This document shows, piece by piece, positions 22,187 to 32,927 of a stretch of 64,000 bases of DNA. Every line of letters starts with the position of its first letter. Position 1 is the stretch's first letter. The notes under the pieces are model-generated. The model did no database searches and was not told where the DNA came from. It saw nothing but the letters and a program-made list of their open reading frames with translations. Location: contig WNYE01000009.1 of assembly GCA_021396245.1 (NCBI GenBank), positions 434,001 to 498,000 on the forward strand, in the 5' to 3' direction. The stretch is from Sporothrix humicola. Its lineage: Eukaryota; Ascomycota; Sordariomycetes; Ophiostomatales; Ophiostomataceae. The position numbers were made by a program, and so were the translations under genes.

Positions 22187-23124
22187 TTACTGCAAGTTGA
22201 TTCTGCCAAAGAGGTAGCCACGCACGCCGTTGCTCAACCAACACTCTTCGTCGTGTTGCAGCGAGTCTGCCTTGACCTCTTCTTCAACGGCAAGTTTTCT
22301 AGAGGGTGGGTGTTAGACTAAACAATCATGGCGCTATATAGAGAGAGAAGAACTTACCTTTCCAAGGCCCACCTCCGGGTGGTTCCATCTAGGCCACCGC
22401 TGCCGCTCTCCTTGCCGTACTTTGGCGGTACTGGAGGCGTGACCCAGCGGCCGTTGCGCCAGAAATAGACTGTGCTGATGCTGCCGTCCATAATCACGCC
22501 GCTATCGGAGTTGACAAGCAGCACTTCTTTGAGCTCCGAGCCTGTGATGCCGGCACGTTTGCGAGCAGCGTCGTACATTTGCCGGCGGGTCGTCTTGTAG
22601 TGTGTGTATGGCGAAGACGATGTCTTGTCCACATCGACGGTCACTTCGTAAGGAGTTTGGCCCATCGTGGAGCGAAGCTGGAGAAGAAGAGACGATTTGT
22701 CTTCACTGGAGCTATCGGAATCGGACGTCATGAAACCTGGCTCCGGAAATCGTGGCGGGAAGAGGCCGGCCAAAGGCGTCGGAGTCGCACCTGAGACATC
22801 ACATCCAATTTGCCCGTCTTGGCTCAATGTGATGCGGCATCTGTTGGGACCGCCATTTTCATTGACGACAGCCTTTTCAAGAACCTCACTCAGCCGCTTC
22901 AGACCCTCTTCTCCAGACACAGCCGCCAGAGCAGCATCCCAACCCCAGTGCGTGGCCGCACGGAGCAAACGATCTCGGTGGAAATCCAACATATAAAAGG
23001 GCGAGGACTGTGAATAGTTCCAGCCAGCATGCTTTAACTCGCCGTCTCCGGCGGCGTTCCGGAGATTGGCATCATAACGCACGGAGCTGTAGAGTTGGAA
23101 AGCGCCGCTCTCAGGTGCAGCCAT
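22187..23124 (-). CDS. ABZ2: Aminodeoxychorismate lyase-like class IV aminotransferase
   Basis: Two exons, 23124-22358 and 22298-22187, with a 59-nt intron (GTAAGT to CTCTAG), giving 292 residues from MAAPESGAF (accATGG context). The fold-type IV features are visible: FYMLDFHRDRLLRAA near the start of the domain, YTHYKTTRRQMYD with the expected PLP lysine, EVLLVNSDSGVIMDGSISTVYF, and WLSNGVRGYLFG near the end, supplied by exon 2. These fit fungal Abz2, which converts 4-amino-4-deoxychorismate to p-aminobenzoate and pyruvate for folate synthesis. A D-amino-acid or branched-chain aminotransferase is a less likely alternative. The acidic Ser-rich insert (SDSDSSSEDK) is probably a surface loop. 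It converges on the protease gene. Confidence 0.75.
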
Positions 23125-23160
23125 GGTGTAGGTGATGGCTGGGGGTGTATAGAAGGGCAC

Positions 23161-24223
23161 AAAATGAAAAGAAAATCAAAAGATGGCAGCTGGTTGTGTA
23201 CAAAAGAGATATTGGTTATAAACAGTCACGGCATGAGGTCGGAGTCAATGTTGACTGCCAAGAGTTCCTAACTTACAGGGGATAGCTCCGTTATGCCCCC
23301 GATTTAGGCCGTTGGTTTCCATGCGTTGGCACCGACAGCGCATGAGGCACTGTATTTACTCAGTTTACTCCGCTGTGCCCGCAAAAGCCCACTAACAACC
23401 GACTCGATTCTGCTGACGAATCAGAGCTGCCTTTCGGCCTGAGGCACCCCTCATTCCTGCTTCCTCTGTCTCTCTTTCCCTCTCTAACTTTTGTGTCCCA
23501 GTGGCTCCTGCCCGCCACCAACCCGCCACCCCTCCCCCCCACTGGGCCCTCGGCTGGCCAGTGCACGCAACTGCACTTTTTGTTCGGGTTAGTGGGCTGG
23601 GAGGTGGTTACGAAGTAAATTTTTTTCTCTGGGGCCTGCGTAGCTCCTTCCCGCGAATGGAGAAAGCGACATCATCGGTGGGTGGAAATCTGGTGCGGGA
23701 GAAGGCAGAAAACAAAAGAAGCTGGCAGACCATAGAAAAAAAAAAAACAGTAAAAAAAAGCCATGCCAAAAAATCGGCCACGAAGAAGACCCTCTCGCCA
23801 CTCACCACCTTCAAGACTTTCTCTAATTCTCTAATACCCGTCTCCATCCTTTTTCCTTTCGAGCCGAGCACAAGCAGACTTAAACGATAATACCTCATAG
23901 GCATTGGCTTATCCTGACCCATTGATCTTTTGGTCTTTTTGATCTTCTCTCCATCCTTGCATCTCAATCTTTTTCCAATTCGCACATTTTGCTCGTCACA
24001 CCGCCTAGCCGCGAGCAATCCCGAAACCAGCGAAAAGATCGAGCAGCAGACCATCCGAGCTTTTGGGACATAGCTTCCGGTTTTACAGCTTCGCAAAAAG
24101 CAGCAAAAAAAGGTTCAAAAAGGGACAGAAAGCACACGACCCCACGACGAAGCACGCTTTGCTTTTCTCCTCATACGACAGCCCCTCCAAAAAACCACAA
24201 AACCCACAGAATCACACAAAACC
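23161..24223. other. Spacer between ABZ2 and TOM70
   Basis: Divergent promoter region with a GGAAGGAGC motif (as its complement, 23643-23651). A pyrimidine-rich leader with several short upstream ATG frames precedes TOM70. I see no separate gene. Confidence 0.5.
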
Positions 24224-26190
24224 ATGGCCGCACGAGCGCCCATCGCTTCGCCGGTGGCCGCGGTCCCACCGTTCCCGACCGGCACCACCTCCATCAACGT
24301 CAATGTCCCCGAGAACTCGTCCGTCTGGGACCGCATAACGTCATGGGCCACCGAGAACAAGACCGCTGTCTACACAATTGCCGGCATTGCCGTCGTCGTT
24401 ACCGGCGCCGGCGTCGTCTACTACTCCAAGAAGAGCGCCTCCCAGAACGCAACGCCCAAGCTTAGCAAGAAGGAGCGGCGGAAACGGAAAGAGGCCGAGC
24501 GCAAGGCCCTTGCTGCCGAGGGCAAGTCAGCGTCCGCGACAGAGAGCGACGATGCCTCCTCCAAGAAGACGGGCGCTGCGTCGTCTGTGGCTGCTGCCGC
24601 CGAGGAGGAGCTGCCCGAGATCACCGAGGCCTCGGTCGCTGCCATGAGCCTCGACGAGCGCAAGAAGATGGCGCTCAAGCTTAAGGAGGCCGGCAACAAG
24701 GCTTACGGTGCCAAGGACCTGGACCGGGCCATCGACCTCTACTCCAAGGCCATCCTGTGCAAGCAGGATCCTGTCTACTACTCCAACCGCGCCGCCTGCT
24801 ACAGCGCCCTCAACGACTGGGAGAAGGTTGTCGAGGACACCACGGCCGCCATCAACATTGACGCCGAGTACATCAAGGCCCTAAACCGCCGCGCCAACGC
24901 CTACGACCGCCTCGGCAAGTACAGCGAGTCGCTGCTCGACTACACTGCTAGCTGCATCATCGACGGCTTTAAGAACGAGGCCAGCGCCCAGGCCGTCGAG
25001 CGTCTGCTCAAGAAGTTCGCCGAGACCAAGGCCAAGGAGATCATGGAGACCCGTTCCGCCAAGCTGCCGAGTGCCACCTTTGTCGGCAACTACCTCCAGA
25101 GCTTCCGCGCCAAGCCGCGCCCCGAGGGCCTTGACGACGCCGCCGATCTCGCCGAGGACTCGGGCAAGGGCCAGCTGCGTCTGGGTCTGCAGTCGCTCGA
25201 GAAGAAGACCGCCGACGGCTACGAGGAGGCTTCGGCCGCTTTCTCCAAGGCCGTCGAGCTGGGCGACCTCGGCGAGTACGAGGCTCTCGCCTACAACCTG
25301 GTCGGCACCTTCGCCTGCCTGCTGGGCAAGCACGAGGAGGCTCTGACCGCTCTTACCAAGAGCATTGAGCTCGACCCGTCCATGACGCAGAGCTACATCA
25401 AGCGCGCCAGCATGAACCTCGAGCTGGGCGCGCCGTCCATGGCTGAGGAGGACTTCACCAAGGCCCTGGCCCAGAACAAGGACGACCCGGATATCTACTA
25501 CCACCGCGCGCAGCTGCACTTTATCAAGTCCGAGTTTGGCGAGGCGGCCAAGGACTACCAGAAGTCGATTGATCTGGACCGTGACTTTATCTTCTCGCAC
25601 ATCCAGCTTGGTGTGACGCAGTACAAGCTCGGCTCCATCGCCTCGTCCATGGCCACTTTCCGTCGTTGCGAAAAGAACTTTAACAAGGTTCCCGACGTGT
25701 ATAACTATCACGGCGAGCTGCTCCTGGACCAGGGTCGGTACCAGGACGCCATTGAGAAATTCGACAAGGCCATCGAGATGGAGAAGGAGACGAAGCCGAT
25801 GAATATGAACGTCCTGCCTCTCATCAACAAGTCGCTAGCCCTGTTCCAGTGGAAGCAAGACTTCTCCGAGGCCGAGAAGCTCTGCTCCAAGGCACTGATC
25901 CGTACGTACTTGCCCCATTCTTCCAATGATTTTGATCCACTGCTAACTTGACTGTAGTCGACCCTGAATGCGACATCGCCGTTGCCACCATGGCCCAGCT
26001 GCTGCTCCAGCAGGGCAAGGTCACCGACGCCCTTACCTACTTTGAGCGCGCCGCCGACCTCGCCCGCACCGAAGGCGAGCTCGTTAACGCCTTGTCGTAC
26101 GCCGAGGCCACCCGCACACAGATCCACGTCCAGGAAAAGTACCCAGCCCTCGCCGCCAAGCTCCAGGGCATGGGCACCGTTCTGCGGTAA
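24224..26190 (+). CDS. TOM70: Mitochondrial import receptor TOM70
   Basis: Two exons, 24224-25901 and 25958-26190, with a 56-nt intron (GTACGT donor, GCTAAC branch, TAG acceptor), giving 636 residues; yeast Tom70 has 617. Residues about 46-66 (AVYTIAGIAVVVTGAGVVYY) form the single N-terminal outer-membrane anchor, followed by a basic Lys/Arg-rich stretch. The clamp TPRs begin near 140 (LKEAGNKAYGAKDLDRAIDLYSKAI), the part that docks Hsp70/Hsp90 tails. Further TPR units fill the rest (AYNLVGTFACLLGKHEEALTALTKSIELDP; YYHRAQLHFIKSEFGEAAKDYQKSIDLD). The C-terminal block (FERAADLARTEGEL) matches the family end. It acts on the mitochondrial surface as receptor for carrier-type precursors. It converges on the syntaxin gene. 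Confidence 0.95.
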
Positions 26191-27517
26191 GGACTGGCTG
26201 AACAAACGTACAAAATCAACAAAACATGAAAAACAAAAAATGATATACGACGTATAAGAGAATGGACAAACACAAAAAGGTCTACTAAAAATTTAACAAG
26301 CATACCTTGGGGTCTCTGCTTTCGGGTTTTCCTTTTTTTATTATCCTCTCTTCTTTTTTTTTTTGGCATTACTTCTAGAATCCATTTTTCCTTCTTATTT
26401 CCATCTCTCTTTATCCCTCTGTTACTTGTTTTTTTGTCGTCTCTTTACGTCTCACGGTTTTTCTTGGTTTATTCTGGTCTTCCTTTTTTAATGCTCTTAT
26501 ATGTCTTCCTCAATATTTCTTGGCACTTTCTTCGCCCGTCTTCCTTTTATTTCCCCGTCACTTGCCACACAAAAACAAGCACAAAAACGACGACCACGAA
26601 ACACCAAAGCCGATGATAAATCAAACGGGTTGGGTGGTAGGATGATAGGGCTGCTGGGGTTTGAAAATGGTGGGATGGAAGGAAGAGGCAGGTCCTTAAA
26701 AGGGGACATGGTCTTCATCACGATCATTTCGTTGTCTGTTAGGTTTTCTGTGGTCGAACACTCTCCACACTGTATATAACAAGTCTTGAAAAGCTTCATA
26801 TTTCATTTCAGTGTGCCTTGTGTGCTTGTTGTGTCATGTCACAAACTCTACGTTACGTGTCTTTACCGTTGCCAAGGGCAGTGAACCAAAAGGTTTGTAA
26901 TAAAACAAAAGCCAAAAAATAATATTCATATCAACAGAGGAGGTAGTATAAGAAAACCAAAAAAAGTCAAAAACGAGACAAAAAAAAGTAGCAAAAAGAA
27001 TATTATCTTTTTGGTGAAAGCCCAACATAACGCACCAGCAAAACAACAGCTCGCCGGCCCGGGGTAAACCGAGCACTGACGCTTTATAGACACAAGGGGC
27101 GGATATCCGAGGCCTCTCTCAGTCTCCAAGTGAGCGAGAGAGGGATGGTGGAAGACTGTACACCGGATATCCGCGAATTAAAAGTTAAAAGGAGGGAGCA
27201 GCCGCACAAGAGCCCTGTTGCTTTTGTTGTTCAAAAAACGAAATACCAAAAAGGGAGGACCAAGGTCCGATGCGGAAGCTCAACGAAAGGGGGGTTGGCT
27301 GAAATGTCGAGAGTCGGAAAGCAAATATGCAGGATGTCGCCGTTCTGGTTGCAAAACGGGCACCTCCTACAAAGGCGACAGGTGGTAGGTTATACAAATG
27401 GCGGATGGTGGGGGAATGAAGTGGCGGCATGGAAAGACATTATAAGAGGAGCGGTGAAATAAAGAGATGGTGTTTTTCGTCGGTTCGAGAGGGTCGTTGC
27501 TGTCGATGTCATCTCGC
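26191..27517. other. Convergent spacer between TOM70 and SSO1
   Basis: Long, low-complexity 3' region with T-rich sequence downstream of TOM70 and A-rich sequence near 26890-27010. One TACGACGTA dyad lies at 26246-26254. No gene seen. Confidence 0.5.
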
Positions 27518-28629
27518 TTATTTGCTCTTGGCCACGCCAATACCGAGACCAACACCCAGAGCAATGGCGATGATGATGAGCACCACAATGAAGAAGCACC
27601 ACCACTTGAGCTTGCGGCGACGGCGAGCATGCTCGGTGGCACTGGCGACCTGCTTGTTGGCGCTCTCGAGGTTGCCGACGGTGGACTGGACCTGGTCGTT
27701 GACCTGGTCGAAGACGGGGTCCTGCTGGACAACGAGGGTGTCCAGGTCGTTGAACAGGCCGTTGAGCTCGACAATGGACTGCTCGATGCGCTGAAGCTCG
27801 TTGTGACGAGCGCGGACAGCACCCAGAACAGCCGAAGCCTGGCCAGAGCGATTTGTCCGGAGCTGAAAATGTTAGCAAGAAGTGAAAGCTCCCAAGTAAA
27901 ACTAGATGCATGCGGGTACGTACAGCAGTCTGGAAGATGCCCTCGCTGCCCCAGTCGGCGTCGGCAGCCTGCTTGACCTCGTCCTCGGAAGCGTCGGGGT
28001 TAACAATGCGGTACTGGCGGGAGATCTGCTCGCGGTAGCGCTCGCGGTACTGCTGCTCCTCGGTCATGTAGCCCTGCAGCTCGCGCTTGAAGTCGTTGTT
28101 GAGGGTCTCGAACTGGCGCTTCTTGAGGGCGTGGGTGCCGTCAGAGGTGCGCTCGCAGTCGCGCTGCAGAATACGCAGCTGGTTGCGGATCTGGGTGTTC
28201 TTGAGCTGGGTCTGGGCGACGAGCTGCTCGAGCTGCTGGGCGGCGCTCGGGTCGTTACCACTGAGGGCGCGCTGGTGCAGGCCGGCAATGGACTGGACGC
28301 TGGTGGTCAGGGAGCGGATCTCGCCGCGGACGTTGGAGACCTGTGTAAGGTACTCCTGCTGCGACATGACGGGCGCGCCTGCTGCGGGCTCGGCCTGGCC
28401 GTACGGCTGCATCTCGTGCTGCTCCTGCAGAGGGAGAAATCGAGGTTAGTCACAACTGTAAACAAACAACAACATGTACAACATCGCGGGTCCGTCCACG
28501 CAATGCTAACTGCCGACATACATTGACCTGGTGGGCGTTCTCGGCGGCACCGCCATCCTGGTACGGGTTGCCCTGGTACTGCTGGTACGGGTTCTGGGCC
28601 TGCTGGCCCTGGTACTGGTTGTAGGACAT
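27518..28629 (-). CDS. SSO1: Plasma-membrane syntaxin (Sso1/Sso2-type Qa-SNARE)
   Basis: Three exons, 28629-28522, 28424-27924 and 27862-27518, both introns in phase 0 (GTATGT and GTACGT donors), giving 317 residues. The N-terminus is Gln/Tyr/Asn-rich (MSYNQYQGQQ). Residues about 50-160 are the Habc bundle. The SNARE motif lies in exon 3 (ELQRIEQSIVELNGLFNDLDTLVVQQDPVFDQVNDQV), containing the glutamine of a Qa-SNARE. A tetra-arginine and WWCFFIVVLIIIAIALGVG form the juxtamembrane and tail-anchor segments. The last coding residues are AKSK. It should sit in the plasma membrane and mediate exocytic fusion with Sec9 and a vesicle SNARE. Yeast Sso1 has 290 residues. Confidence 0.92.
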
Positions 28630-31387
28630 GGCGAAGAAAGGTGTTTGGAGATCCGGGTCGGGTTCAATGGGACGGCGTTTCGGGGGATGCGGATCGATGC
28701 GCGCGGGCCGTTTTTGTTTTGGATGATGCTGTTTCGATGTTTCGTTTCGTTTGCAATTCCGTTTTCGAAACAATGGGCAACGCTGGGTCGAAATAAAAGC
28801 CGCACGGGAAACGTCGAGACGCGGACACAGCTAGGCGAAGCTGTTGGGAGAGTCGACGAATCAAAGATGGAGATGTTTTCCGGCGATTGCGAGCGAAATC
28901 GTGCAGAAACCGAAACCGCGATGCAGGCTCTGAAGATGCGCAGAAACACACACAAACAGAGGAAAAAGAAAACAATGCACGGGGAGATTGAAAGGTCGCT
29001 CGTTTGCTTTCGTGTCCGACGGCGTCCGGCAAAGTGGGAATGGGTAAAAAAGAGGACGGACAGGGGCAAAAGGAGCGAGATTGGGGGGAATGTGAGAGGG
29101 AAGACGGAAGACGAGAGGAAGAGGGAAAGTGAGGAAAATGAGGAGAGCAGGGAAATTAACATAAAACTTAGGGACAAAAAATAATAGGGGAAATCAAGCA
29201 AGCGCGGGAAAATAGGCCACACGAGCCAGGGGACGGGGCGGGCATGTGCAGTAAGTAATCCCCAGCAGCGCCAGACGTAACAGTGCTGCAGGCTGTTCGG
29301 GGCTAAAAAACAAGCTCCAGTTCGTAAGTGGCATAGACGAGAATGAGAGGGAGACGAGCGAGAAAGAGCAGGCTGACGTCCTTGCTTCTTTGGGAATCCG
29401 TATTGTATGGAGCGGAGCTACGTTCCATGCCGCCCATTCGCTCTTTCCCGCGTGCGACTCTGCCTCTTTCTTTTCACATTCATTTCAATCGCAATTACCA
29501 ATTGCTCTTGCCATGTCGCTATTCTTCACGTTGTGGCTGCTGTCTCGCACCTGCTCTCTGCAGCCTCTTTACGACGCACAGCGCGTATGTATGTCGCAAA
29601 GCGCAATATGGGGAAGGAGCTCCCGTTGGCCAGGCCCTGTTTTTTTTCTCGTTTTTATTCTGCTGCCTTGTGCTTGTGGTTTGTCGCGCCCACTGGGTGG
29701 GTTCGCACCACTGTCACCTGAAGAAAAACACAAAAGGAAGCACAGGAAGCTTGCTGCGGATCAATTTGGGCAGCGTAAGAGCACACTATCGGTATGCAGG
29801 ACGGACGCGCCCCACTCTTTTTCCGTGCAGGAAAGAGCGTACAGAGGAAAAGAAGTGGCTGAGACTTCCAGGCTTTGTTCTTTGGAGGCGCCAACCAGTG
29901 CTAAAATATGAAAATAGAACCGCGTCGGCTTCCGCGGATCATTGAGGCGTCGCCAGAAAGAAGGCTGCAAGTATCATACGTCGTACTGTAAGATACATTA
30001 ATGGATTCCAGGGCATTTCTTACCGTGTTTCTAGGGCGTGAGTATTCGGTTGTGCTGGACAGTGAGCCTGGAAGGGCGAGCTGACAGCGCCATCAGTAGT
30101 GGATTTGGCGTATGCGGAAAGTGCAATCCAGCCAGACATGTTCAAATCGCTCAATTGCATAAAGCATATGACATAATACCATAGATATGATGGAGCGTAT
30201 CGGTTTGTTAACAAGAGTGAACCAGCCGATAGCAAGAACACAACAAAACACAGAATCAGAGACATCCGATGAAGATAGAACATGGCATGGCAGATGATGA
30301 TGAACACCGAGACTGAATAATGACCGGGCGCTGTCCAGTACGTTTCCTTTCTGGGACTAGGTCCAGATTGGGTTTTTGAACGATGCACTGGAGTGGGGCC
30401 CAACCCAGCTAAAAACAAGGGACGGTTCTGGGCAGGTCCCGCAGTGTGCATTCATCCGAGATTCTACTGGGAAACAACGGGCAGAGAACAGGGCCTGGCC
30501 TTTTGCTACTTCCTGAGAGGTCTGACGTTCTGGCATTCTCCGTCTTTACCAATGCCATCGGTACGCCGTTGTACCGGCGGCTGCGTCCAGCAGTGCCCGC
30601 CCCGTGCCCGCCTGGGAGGTGAGGCTGAGGTTTTTTAAAGATAAAAATGAATGTGGTCTGGGCAAACCCACTGGACCGGTTCGTAAGGCAGTCTAGAAGC
30701 TTTTACCGTTTTGTTTGGACCGTTCTTCATTGGATACGCCGCTTGTTCGCCCTGTAGGCGAGGCTACGGAGTTTTCAAAGACGCCGTTGTGTCCTGTAGG
30801 ACTTGACACTTTCAGTTGACAATAAACAAAAATAGAAACAGATTAAAGCTCGCGCTTCGGCAGGATAACTGCTGCCTGCACTCTTGCCACAAGGCTGGCC
30901 GATCACGGTTTTGAATGTTCCCAACAAAAGTTAAGACCATGCGATTGGATGCAGGTTCTTTTTCTTGTGCTTTTGAATTCTAAATTTATTATGCCAATAA
31001 TTTACAAACAAGATCTGATCATAACGTCATGTACCAATGGTGCTGTAGTGTATGTTTTCCGGGGCTCGGGTATCTGTCTGCCTGGTCCGATGTCCCCAGT
31101 GATATGCAGTCTGCACTTTGTTTTGTGGTTCTGGTCCGCAAACGTGACCAGATATGTCGTGGTGTGGCTCGTGTTCAGTTCAGCCCACCAGGGCGTCTTA
31201 TTGCGTCCGGTGTCGGGTGTTGTCACCGTATTATGCAGGACTTTGGATGCCGAGGATGCTGGCTGAAATAGTGTGTCTCTGAGCCTCGTCCGTTGGTCTA
31301 AACCTAGCCCAGCTAGACATTTTCCGCGAAGTGTCGCTTATCCACCGCTGTTCGAGTAGCTGTCGCCTCCCCATTTCGTCGTTTCCC
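28630..31387. other. Spacer upstream of SSO1 and downstream of IMP4
   Basis: The first 600 bases are purine-rich on the plus strand, that is pyrimidine-rich leader for SSO1. Three GGAARGAGC motifs are spaced about 170-220 bp (29440, 29612, 29830), and TACGTCGTA occurs near 29977. I see no convincing gene; the hydrophobic minus-strand frame at 30020-30451 has no recognisable features. Confidence 0.45.
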
Positions 31388-32343
31388 TCACAGGTAGTCC
31401 TTCTTGCGGCTTGTGCGTGTGAACTGGTTCAGATGCCACTCAACGTGGCCGTCCTTGTTCTCGAGCGTGCCGCTGCGGATCTCGAACAGCTTCATTGACA
31501 TGCGCGGGCCAACCTCGGACAACTCGACGGAATCGTGGGCCGTCCGCACGTAGACATAGTGCCGCACCTCGATGACGTCCTCAATGTTCTTGAAAATGAC
31601 CACACGATTCGACAGCTTGGTCTTGCTGGTGATGGGGTCCCGCGGGGGAAACAGATGCTTGAGAACCTTGCACACACGCTCGCCAAGCCGGCTCGTGAAA
31701 CCCTCAAACATCAAGTGAGGATACGCCTCAGAAACACTGCCGCGAATGCTGCCGGGGATGTCGCCGCGCATGAGCACGTTGTGGAGCGAGAAAGAAACGG
31801 TCGGGCCGTGGGGAAGATGGGAGATGACAAGACCAGTGGGTGTACCACGGTGTTCCGACAGAAGCACGATATCTGTGAGGCCAGCCGAGTTGGCCGAGCG
31901 GACGCAGTCGTCCAAGACGAGGTTACCACGGTTGAGGCGGATGGACGTCGGAATCAGCAGACGGATCTCCTTGCTGAAAGCTGTCAGGCGTGTCGAAGAC
32001 GACCGCGATGTCGTCACGAGAATGCGCGGATCAATCAGGCCGCTCATCTGGGCATATTCGTCGTCAATGTCGAGCTGGGCGTTGGCGTCGAGGTCGTCGC
32101 GCGACTCGTCGTAGGCAAAGTCCTTGCGCAGTTTCTTGTCGCTGGCCACCGCCTTCTCGAGCGGCCGGCCCTGAGCAATGGCATTCCGCAGTTTGGCGCG
32201 TTTCTCGTTGATCTCGGCCTCCTTCAGGATCATGGCCTTGCGGTAGAGATAATCTCTCCGCTGGCGGACTGTTTTGCGCTGTGAATGTTAGTAAAAGACA
32301 AGAAATTGATTATAGAAGGAACACGTTCAACACGTACAAGCAT
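31388..32343 (-). CDS. IMP4: U3 snoRNP protein Imp4 (Brix domain)
   Basis: Two coding exons: 32343-32338, only six bases (ATGCTT), and 32278-31388, giving 298 residues. The donor is GTACGT and the acceptor TTCACAG; joining gives MLRKTVRQRRDYLYRKA, the family N-terminus. The Brix domain covers most of the rest: DPRILVTTSRSSSTRL, IPTSIRLNRGN, VLLSEHRGTPTGLVISHLPHGPT, FSLHNVLMRGDI and GPRMSMKLFEIRSGTLENKD. The C-terminus FTRTSRKKDYL is typical. Imp4 binds U3 snoRNA with Mpp10 and Imp3 in the small-subunit processome and acts in 18S rRNA maturation. It is transcribed divergently from UPF1 across a spacer of about 580 bp. Confidence 0.97.
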
Positions 32344-32927
32344 GGTGGCGGTTGTGGTGACGAAGTGAATGTGTGTCGTGAAGAGCAGAAGAAGACGGTG
32401 AAGTTCGCTGTAGTGCGAGATGGCTTCACGGCAGAAAAAAAAGTTGGTGATAAGCTTATCGATAAGGACCCACCTCGACCCAAAACTCTGGCGGTGGCGA
32501 CACGTGACGCCCCTTTCGACATTTTCCACGCTACAAACACAGCTACAGGCAAAAATTACTAGCAAACAGATGGCAATCGCCCCGCACACAACAGCGGGCT
32601 GTTCTTGATAATAATCGACGGTGCCTCTATTTGGACCTACACCAATCATTTGAAATTCTCAACGTCGACGACTCACGTCAACACGACGCCACCCCTTCCG
32701 TCTGCTTTTGCCTCCCTCTCTGTTTTATTGCTCGCCTGCATCTTCAAACTTCCAGGCACGCATGTCGCAACCCCGCAGGCGGATGGCATTCAAACGTCGA
32801 CTTTCTTGATCCCAAAATTGCATCGAAACAAAACACCCAAGCAAAACTATCACGAACTCTATTCGAACCCAAGCATAAGTGCCCCCCGAAGCACGCAACT
32901 CTCCCACTCGCACCCCGTGGACCGACC
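32344..32927. promoter_or_regulatory. Bidirectional promoter of IMP4 and UPF1
   Basis: Spacer between two divergent start codons. The palindrome GATAAGCTTATC runs into a third GATAAG core at 32449-32466, about 105 bp before the IMP4 start. The UPF1-proximal half is pyrimidine-rich and open in the UPF1 frame, but I treat it as leader because the conserved protein starts at 32928. Confidence 0.5.

Noticed and set aside
30020..30451. Hydrophobic 143-codon minus-strand frame
   Set aside because: One or two membrane-like stretches, but no homologous motif or splice context; most likely AT-rich chance frame.
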